DNA of 64,000 nt. Source: Xiphydria camelus. Lineage: Eukaryota > Arthropoda > Insecta > Hymenoptera > Xiphydriidae. The DNA lies in the NCBI GenBank assembly GCA_963678675.1, contig OY783199.1, forward strand, positions 6,269,501 through 6,333,500, given 5' to 3'. Made by a program: the position numbers and the translations under genes. The notes beneath the pieces are model-generated. The model was not told the origin of the DNA. It saw nothing but the letters and a program-made list of their open reading frames with translations, and made no database searches. Below, piece after piece: positions 56,412 through 64,000 of the stretch (positions within the stretch are counted from its first letter, which is position 1; each line of letters starts with the position of its first letter).

Positions 56412-56456
<45 letters not shown>
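56412..56456. repeat. compound microsatellite: GA run followed by poly-G
   Basis: About 19 GA units end in six G, the same arrangement as at 26,914. Confidence 0.9.
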
Positions 56457-56457
<1 letters not shown>

Positions 56458-56915
56458 TAGTTTTTTTTCATTGGGAGTATCGCGTTAGAGCGGATTATAA
56501 TTCGGTTTTGCCACAAATTTTTTTTATTGCAGATTTGAAATACTGAAAAATTATTTACCCTGTTTTTTCACTTTTCATTTTCGGCCCTAAAACAACATTT
56601 AAAAAATGTAACTACGTTATCGTGCTGTAAGCTTACCTCTCTCGCACTAGTTGCTTAGCATAAGTGCGTCTCTCTTGTGTTTCGATGACGTCACAATGTC
56701 GTAAAGAGAAACGCGTTCACAACTTTGCGAATAATAACTTTTTCGGAGATATTCTTTTTCGTGTGATATTAAATATGTATACAGATTACAAATTGAATTT
56801 AAAAATATGAATAGTTTTTTGAGAAGACCGAATTCGGGCTTATTGTGAAATTACTCGCTCTCAACGCGACGAATGTGACGCAAGGGCTATAATTATTTTC
56901 TCTTCGCCACATTCT

Positions 56916-57736
56916 CTCCTGTAATTACGTTCCGGCAATCACCTTACAATTGCAATTACACGGTAATCTGAATCGAGACTCCCCCGTCGGTGGGACGTCA
57001 CGTAATTTTGTTCGTCTAAAAACGTCCCTCACGTCACGACGCCATACTTCGTCGGGGTTCATAATCGAGTCGCTTCGCTCCAAAATCCATTCGACGCAGA
57101 GAAAAAAAAATAGTTAGATCTACTGCAAATTATAATACTTGCAAGGTCGCAAGCAATTATTTATTTATATCAATGAAATCTTTTAATACATTAATTTGAT
57201 ATCTCTTCCTTACAATCATGTGGAATAGTACGCGATTGCAAGGAAGAAATATCAAATTAATATGAAAATAAAATTAATTGATGTAAATAATAAATTACTT
57301 GCAACCCCGTAAATAATTATTAGCAGATCCAACTAATTCTTTTTCTCCGTGGATAAATAAAATATTCGCTTTTTTGTCAGGAATACATGAACTAAAAGGA
57401 TCCACGATAATTTGGCAGCGTGAAATTATTTGATGTCGAATAAATTAAGTACTATTAATCGAATGCAAATTAAAAAAGCGGATCGATTTTCTCAAATTCA
57501 AATAAACGCGGCGAACGGATGCAATTAAATTCGACAGGAGTCGAATCTCAGATTCAATGCGTACTCCACTTTCACCTTGCGCGAGCGAATTTACTCCTAT
57601 AGTTTCGCGGCGGGGCGAAACATTTCTCTGGAAGTAGGTACGACATCACTTTCACCCCCGAGGGATGAACTTCACCGAGTGCCCTCCTGTAATTACGTTC
57701 CGGCAATCACCTACAATCGCAATTACAAGGCAATCT
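56916..57736. repeat. pair of direct repeats of about 54 bp
   Basis: CTCCTGTAATTACGTTCCGG, followed by CAATCACC and a nearly identical AATTGCAATTACACGGTAATC tail (ends given as ACAAT, GCAATTACA and AATCT), is at 56,916-56,969 and again at 57,684-57,736. The first 28 bases are identical. Flanks are not obviously similar. Confidence 0.7.
57094..57353. repeat. family B palindromic element (ACTTGCAA arms)
   Basis: Starts ACGCAGAGAAAAAAAAATAG and ends AATTCTTTTTCTCCGTGG. Arms TTAGATCTACTGC against TTAGCAGATCCAACTAA, and CAAGGTCGCAAG with GATATCTCTTCCTTACAAT against ATTGCAAGGAAGAAATATC, fold on each other. Non-coding. Confidence 0.8.
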
Positions 57737-58412
57737 CCACCGAGGACCCCGGCGGTGCGTATAAGACATCGCATAATTTCGCCCGCCGGAAAAGGCTCCT
57801 ATTGTTTCATAGCGCCCTGACGCGTCCCGCGTTGTATAATTAACAAACGTCACCGACACATACCAGATTTCGCGGTGTTACCGAGGTAGCTGGAGCACGA
57901 ATATAATCAATCACAATGAGAAGAGTAATTTACTCCCGCGGAATAACAACGGGACTTAATGCAAAACTCGTGTACCCGTCTATTGTTTTCAATTTTCATT
58001 AATATCGATCATAACCGCGACTCCGTGGGTCCTTGCTTGCATTCGCTCCCCTGTTCGGTTCAATTGTTCGGCGTTCGAGGCGGTCTGGCGACGTTGCCCG
58101 GAGGGAAACAGGCTTTTCTTCCTTGGTACGGCGTGATCGTCCGAGGGGTAAATCCATCGTTTAACGTAAGAGGCGACATTTAGAAAAATTCCAATAAGGT
58201 AAATGTCCCAATTCCTAATCGTGTCCCAATTAGTAACCAAATCATCAAATATCTCTTTATTAACTCATCGTAGACTGTTTACATGAATATCCTTATTATC
58301 CTTTATTAGTTAAATCAATATTTCTGTTAATTGAACGCACATCGACGCTATACTTTTATTAATACAGTAGAACTAAATATAATATATAAGTGATTAGGAA
58401 TTGGGCTTAACT

Positions 58413-58678
58413 GCACTGAGAAAAATAACCTGGTCAATCTAATCAAAATCCTGGAGACCATAAGCAAACCGTTTGGTGAAATATGGATCCTCCGTCTGTG
58501 TTTGATTAAATCGACCAATTTTTTGTTAGAATAACTAAGCATATGGTTAGAATAATCAAACAGTTGGTTAGAATAACTAAATATTTGGTTCAACTGACCA
58601 GTATTTCAGTTAGAATAACTAAACTCGTTTAACCAGATGCGTTTTATCATTTTAACCAAATTAGTTTTCTCACTGTAG
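58413..58678. repeat. family B palindromic element (TTGGTTAAA interior)
   Basis: Starts GCACTGAGAAAAATAACC and ends TTAGTTTTCTCACTGTAG. It matches the 19,423 copy almost throughout, for example TTTGGTGAAATATGGATCC, AACTGACCAGTATTT and AACCAGATGCGTTTT. Confidence 0.85.
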
Positions 58679-58761
58679 TTAGGTTAGCTTACCTCACGTG
58701 AAATTAAAAAATGTGCACGCCCCTCTTAAGAATATTTCATTTTCACTCTTACATCCGAATA

Positions 58762-59276
58762 AGGGACTGTTCACATATTACGTCATACCTTGAAGGGAGA
58801 GAGGGGATCACGAAAGCGTGACAAAATATGGCATGGGTGAGGGGAGAGGGGCTTATATTTATGACATCACAAGTTTTAGATAAAACGGAATAATGTTGCT
58901 AAAAAAATTAAACTTTTCGGGCGAAACACTCTTTTATAAACTTTAGTAGTTCATTATTTCTCAAGTTTCTAATATTTTAATCGCTACAAAGCTATTTTGA
59001 AATAAATACAGATTAATAAATTAGTATATTATTGATATTTAATATCTCGTTTTACTTTCCTATATAATTACAGGATAATGGAAATAGATCAGGTAGAATA
59101 ATTCAAGCAAATACGAAACATTAAACACTTTTTTAAAAATATAGATGGTTACATACCTACATATGCTTGTAACGTCACAGAATGGGGTGGGTGGTTTAAA
59201 TTTATGATAAAGGGAGAGGGGGACGTGGCGTCGAAAAAGGCCAAAAATTGTGTGACGTAATATGTGAACGGCCCCT
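58762..59276. mobile_element. 515 bp element with 24 bp TIRs
   Basis: AGGGACTGTTCACATATTAC then GTCA at the left is inverted against TGACGTAATATGTGAACG then GCCCCT at the right (three mismatches). Subterminal purine-rich parts (GGGAGAGAGGGG and GGGAGAGGGGG) lie on both sides. No transposase. The class is uncertain and no clear target duplication was seen. Confidence 0.65.
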
Positions 59277-61599
59277 GACAGCAGCAAGGATTCACGAGAA
59301 GATCCTCTCCCGGGAAGGTTCCATTTTTTTTGCATAGAGAGAACCGGTATATATATACGCAAGTAAGATCGAAAAAAAAACAGACTCAAGATCGGTTTGC
59401 GAACGTCAAGGCGCAAAGGCGAGCGTTTACGGAAAGAAATTACGAGCCCCGAGGATCCGGACGTCGATCTAATTGTAACGGAGGAACGTCAAAGCCGAGG
59501 CTGAATGTGTAACGAAGCGCGGAAGCTCCTGCTGCGAGTGCAAAAAGGCGAGAGGGCGAGTAGGAAAGGGCGGTAATATCGGCGGAGGAGGTGCTGGTGA
59601 AAGGGAAGGTGGAGGCAGGAGAGCCGAGGGAGGAGAGAAGGGTCGAGGGTACCAGAGAGAGGGTCCAGGTTTTCACCTCTGGTTATTTTGTGGCTAATTA
59701 GTTTGGCCCCAGTTGCGAGGTGAACTCTACCATCCCCTCTACTCTCCCTTCTCATCTCTCTTTCCCTCTATTTCACTCACTCTTGGCAGAGGTTCGCTCG
59801 ATTCGCTTCGAAGGGGTGAAAGAGCTCGAATATTATGATGGATGGCCCTGTCCGTTACATCCCCTCGCCTCCCCGCACCGCACAGGGAGGCGTAATTAGA
59901 ATTTTGTTATTTTCAGAGGAACCGAACCTTCGAGGATGCGCGAGTGCGGGGTGTGGCGGTTCGCCAGGTGTCGAGTCACCGCGGCACCGAAAGCTTTGGA
60001 ATCATGATTTTAGGGGTATCAAATTGTAAGCTTTCATCGCGTTATTGCGGAGATTATCTTGAGGAAGAAGACGCGGTGTCGGATGACGGCATTCTAGGGG
60101 TATTTTGTTTCGAAGGGACCAACTAAATATCTCGAAAGCTGTGGAGAATATCGGGAAAGGTTTCGGTTAGAAGCTGCGTTCCGAAGGAAGTTTAAATTCG
60201 CGATAAGTATCCCTGAGTTCTCAGGCCGATATTCATAATCGGATCTTAAATATAAAATGATCTCAAGGCAACTTTTTGGTCAACGAAAGACTTCCTAAAT
60301 CGTCTCGAGAGCATTATTTATTCCTTGGCACCTGTTTATGAATACCAGTCTAAGATTGGTGAGAATTTCAGCAGCTGTTAAACTATATCGCAGTGGTCGG
60401 TTCATATTTCGTTACCTCTGTAGTTCCCCCTAGACGTTAAGAATTATTTGAGACAACATTTCATTTATCATATAAAATTCCATTAGCGGAATCATTTCGG
60501 GATAAAGTTTGCATTTCTATCGCATTCTTTTTGGGTTTTAATGCGATATCGTTTCAAATATAGGTCAATGCTTAATGTTAACGACAAATATTACTCGGAA
60601 GAGGTACAACACATTCGAAAAAATGAATAAGCTGTGACAAAGAAATTCTATTTGTCTAACAATGGATTGTCTATTTGCATATAAATCATTTTCTTAATAA
60701 ACGTTCTTTCGGCTAAACATATTTCATTCGATTGAAACAATTTCATTAGGACCAACAGATTACGAAATATCGATGTTCAATATCTTTGATATAAATAATC
60801 TGCGTGGTATTCTCATCTAAGAAACAAATCTTTTAATCGAATTAAACTTGTATCTATGAAACGAACGTTTCGACCAAATAATTGTACAGTTTCACTTACA
60901 AAATGAAAATTTCAATCGAATAACTTTCTACTTTCACTTAAAAAACAAGTATTTTAGTCAATTAAGTTGCATATTTCTCAGAATACTGGAATTTATCCTT
61001 CCACATGGGGGGGATCGTTGTCGTCAAAATAGAAGACATAACCTGACATTTAAAAGGCACTCACGTGTGTATATTTCAATGCATTTCAGGTGCCGGTAAG
61101 TTGTAAATAACACAAATCACGAGCTATGCACCTGCTATTCGTAAACTACACGAACGAAACTGATTTTACCGGTGATTTTACAGCTCCTGTAAAGAAAATA
61201 CCGTTAACCAGGTGCGAGCAGGTGTAAACACGGCGATACAATGGAGGTAGGTACTGTGATTGGAAGGGAGATGGGTGGTAGGGAGCATGAGGGGGTTCCG
61301 ACCACGCGATAAAATTGAAATACATAAATGAATATCCATTCGCGCCAGGTAAGTTACATCGATCGATTAATTCTCGATAAATAAATCGTGTACTTTATTA
61401 ACGAGATTCTGTATCGTTATATGAAATAAACTAACTTCTTTAACTGGAATATTCATTTATTTAAAATAGGATGTTTCTCTAATCGAAATAATTTCTGGTT
61501 GGGTTTGTTTACAACGAATGAATAGATTTTTAAATAACTGTTTAGATTAAACAAATATATAATATCGCAACGTTTAAGGATGGAATAGTCCTATTCCGA
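59277..61599. other. non-genic stretch
   Basis: Purine-rich at 59,500-59,660 and AT-rich at 60,200-61,000. No conserved exon or repeat family was recognised. Confidence 0.35.
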
Positions 61600-61745
61600 T
61601 TAACTTCAACTACGATTATTTCGTAGACTGTGAATTTTAGCGTCAAGTTTGCATAATACCTTTTCGAAGATCATACTTTGATTTATAAAAAAGGTTTATA
61701 CTAACATCGCTTAAAATTGCACAGGTAACGAGATAATAGTCTTTG
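61600..61745. repeat. very degenerate family A MITE
   Basis: Only the landmark order remains: TTGCATAATACCTTTTCGAAG, ATACTTTGATTTATAAAAAA, GTTTATACTAACATCG, TAACGAGATAATAGTC (words shortened to their ends). Low certainty. Confidence 0.25.
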
Positions 61746-64000
61746 AAGCTGAGCGGAACAGTACCACTGCATCCCATTCGTTTCCTTATCTGAATTGAGA
61801 GTTTATAATATGATTCAGTTTTCTATTTCTCATAGGGCATATTTAAACTTAATCAGTTTCGGTTGGCACACAATTCTTCTTCGTATAAAAATATCGTAGC
61901 ACCGTTTAGTCGTGTAAAATTATTCTCACGCGGATCTTTCTTACTACCACGAACAGTAAAACTTACACACAGTCCGGATTTCACCATTGTACACCGGTGA
62001 GCAGCTAAACTAATAGCGCTGGATCATCAATACTTATCAGACGAAACATCCCGTAACATACATACCTATATCGCCCACGAGCGCATATGCATGCAACGTC
62101 CGTCCGATGTACATACCTCTACACCCACCGCGATCGACACTGAAATTCTAAAGAAACCGATCGCTCTTCTCGCGCGTCGTAGGCGTGCGGAGGAGTCCAA
62201 TGTACCCGTACGACAGCGGAAATGACGTCTCGTGCGGAGGATGAGGCGGGACGAGCGAAATGAGGAGAAGGCGCCGATGAAATTGAATAGTAAATTGTTT
62301 ATTAGTACGAAGGTGTGATAGTGTTCTCTAGTCGGAGGAGATTCTCCTTTTTTTCGGTTTCTTTTCTTCAAGGTGATATCGCGTGTGAATTATACGTGAA
62401 ATCTGCGTGAGATGCCGAGGGCAATGTGAGGGCTGTATGTGATCGAATGATTTAGAGTTAGAGGTGTAAATCTACAGAATAGATGTTAGAACTAGTTACC
62501 CTGTTCTGCGAGCTCTGGCGTTCCTCCCTTCCGTCATTCGAGGAGTCGCCGTCTCTTTTCGGGCGGTTCGCGCCCTCTGAGAAACGCCACACTCCTTCCC
62601 CCTCCACCCTTGTCCGAGGGCGCCGAAACTTTCCGTCGCGCGTCTTTCACGCGACGGCGTCGACGGCTGCGGCGAGGGAGGATTCCCGTGCAAGCTAACT
62701 TTCAAGAGTGCTACTGTTATCGAGGTACTCTAGTCTCCTATGCTATTGTGTCGTTCCCTAGCTAAAACTGGCGCTACACGCGCGGGAATCGCGGAACTGA
62801 GGTCGGGGGATGAGAACGACGACGCGGCGCTTCAGGGGAGACTTTGTCTTCCGCGCGTCGCTGTCGCGGAGTCCTTCTCCCTGCGAGCCAATAAATAATA
62901 ATATTAATAATAATAATAATAATATAATAGCAATAATAATATACATAATAATCATTTCGCAATATATATATATATATGTATATATATTAAAAAAATTCAC
63001 TCTCTTGTATTTTTTCCCTTCGTTATAACGAAGAACAAACAGTGAACGAAAAGAGAAATAAGAAGGGAACGATTTTACAAATCAACTATTATTTCTTATC
63101 CGACAATATTGGCGCCCGGCGATGCTCGGTTATTAAACTGCTACGCTTGGAAAATCGTGGGATTGGCAAGAAAGCACTTGACCGCGAAGATACGTTGAAG
63201 ATTAGACGAGCTTAGAAATTATTCCACAAGAGAATGAATGATCCGATCGATCGTACCCGTTCTTACGTGGTTTCCGGACAATCCCACCTCTTTTTATTCG
63301 CATATAGCAGGGCAATCGCCGGGACGCGCTTCGGTGCAACTCACAGCGATATCCTTCGTCGTATAACAATTTGAAATTGCGAAACTATAATAATGTACGT
63401 ATATAGGAATCGACCGTTCGTTCGCGGCCTCTCTCGCTTCGAATACGAATAATACAATATAACTCAAGTCTCTCTCTCACGCGTTTACGATACGTCATCG
63501 ATAAACGAAAAAGAACTGAAAACGACCCTTCGAAAAGTTTGACTAACATGGACGCAAAAAGGTACAAAAGCGTTTTTCCCTTAAATCGATAATCGCGACG
63601 ACGACGTCTGCACTCCCTATTATCGTTGGGACGACCCAATCGTATGTACTCTCTTCTTCTTTCCCTTTGATTGTATGCATTTTGATCGTATACGCATGCA
63701 CGCACACGCGATACACGTGCAGTCTCGTTGCGTATCGCGCGCGATAAGTACATTCTACCTCTTCTTGGTTTGCCTTCCGGTGTACGCGATACGTGAGCGG
63801 TCCCTCGAGGTTCGATTCCCCTCGCTCGTCGCGTCGTCGATTTATTTGTCGCATTTATTTTTACACGCGCGATGCGTCCTCGGAGGATTCTCCGCGGGCT
63901 CGAGGAGAGTATTGGCAGTTTTACGTAAATTTTTGCGATCGGACGAGACTCTCTCTTTCTCTCTCTCTTTCTCGGCGGTGAACACGATGGAGCGTAAAAA
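61746..64000. other. CpG-rich right edge, possible upstream region of a gene outside the window
   Basis: CpG density rises from about 62,040 to 62,880 and again near 63,250-64,000, as around the fermitin start. The last bases contain an ATG (63,987) followed by GAGCGTAAAAA in plus orientation, but the window ends there, so a gene start cannot be tested. Frames within are low-complexity. Confidence 0.3.
62893..62950. repeat. AAT/TAA trinucleotide microsatellite
   Basis: A run of AAT units with a few interruptions, followed by an AT dinucleotide tract to about 62,990. Confidence 0.9.

Noticed and set aside
63805..63830. GGTTCGATTCCCC, resembling a tRNA T-arm
   Set aside because: The surrounding 70 bases do not give acceptor, D and anticodon stems of a tRNA.
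1..64000. CRISPR arrays, bacterial operons or phage genes
   Set aside because: Repeats are transposon hairpins or microsatellites without regular short spacers, and all recognised genes are animal nuclear genes with introns or polyadenylation signals.

Overview
The window looks like a eukaryotic, insect-type nuclear genome segment, most likely hymenopteran and possibly an ant. The grounds are frequent CpG, spliced or single-exon genes with AATAAA polyadenylation signals, insect-like versions of conserved animal genes, and a high density of short palindromic DNA transposons. This assignment is an inference; the species cannot be named from the sequence alone.

Layout. From 1 to about 31,600 I recognise no conserved exon. 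The stretch is filled with foldback elements, diverged tandem repeats and GC-rich non-coding DNA. At 32,172-32,016 (minus strand) sits the first coding exon of a fermitin/kindlin gene. It ends in a good splice donor and no later fermitin exon is visible to its left, so most of the left half of the window may be its first intron. From 36,998 to 44,957 there is a compact block of four conserved housekeeping genes: IBA57 (+, mitochondrial iron-sulfur cluster assembly), CDPF1 (+, a small cysteine-rich protein), RBM34 (-, a nucleolar-type two-RRM protein with three exons) and TTLL12 (+, a tubulin-tyrosine-ligase-like protein in one coding exon). IBA57 and CDPF1 are tandem, CDPF1 and RBM34 converge, and RBM34 and TTLL12 diverge from a shared 1.9 kb upstream region.

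The most unusual locus is 45,531-48,686. A foldback element bounded by TTAA is split by a 2,420 bp PIF/Harbinger-like composite (46,257-48,676) with TIRs and a perfect TAA target duplication. Both arms of the composite carry the 5' end of the same transposase region in inverted orientation. Between them lie a HARBI1-like transposase remnant and the last two exons, intron and 3' UTR of a host mitochondrial fission regulator (MTFR1-like) gene. The interrupted foldback arm resumes immediately after the composite. That makes this a strong case of a host gene segment carried as transposon cargo.

From about 48,700 to the right edge there is again no recognisable gene, only foldback elements, microsatellites, and a CpG-rich 61.8-64 kb stretch that may be upstream DNA of a gene beyond the edge. 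Two element families recur across the window. Family A has inner termini reading about TACTCGCCAGGAAAG. Family B has tips CACTGAGA/TCTCAGTG or CACGGAAAA/TTTTCCGTG with several unrelated palindromic interiors. The four intact genes are unrelated functionally; nothing suggests an operon-like pathway.
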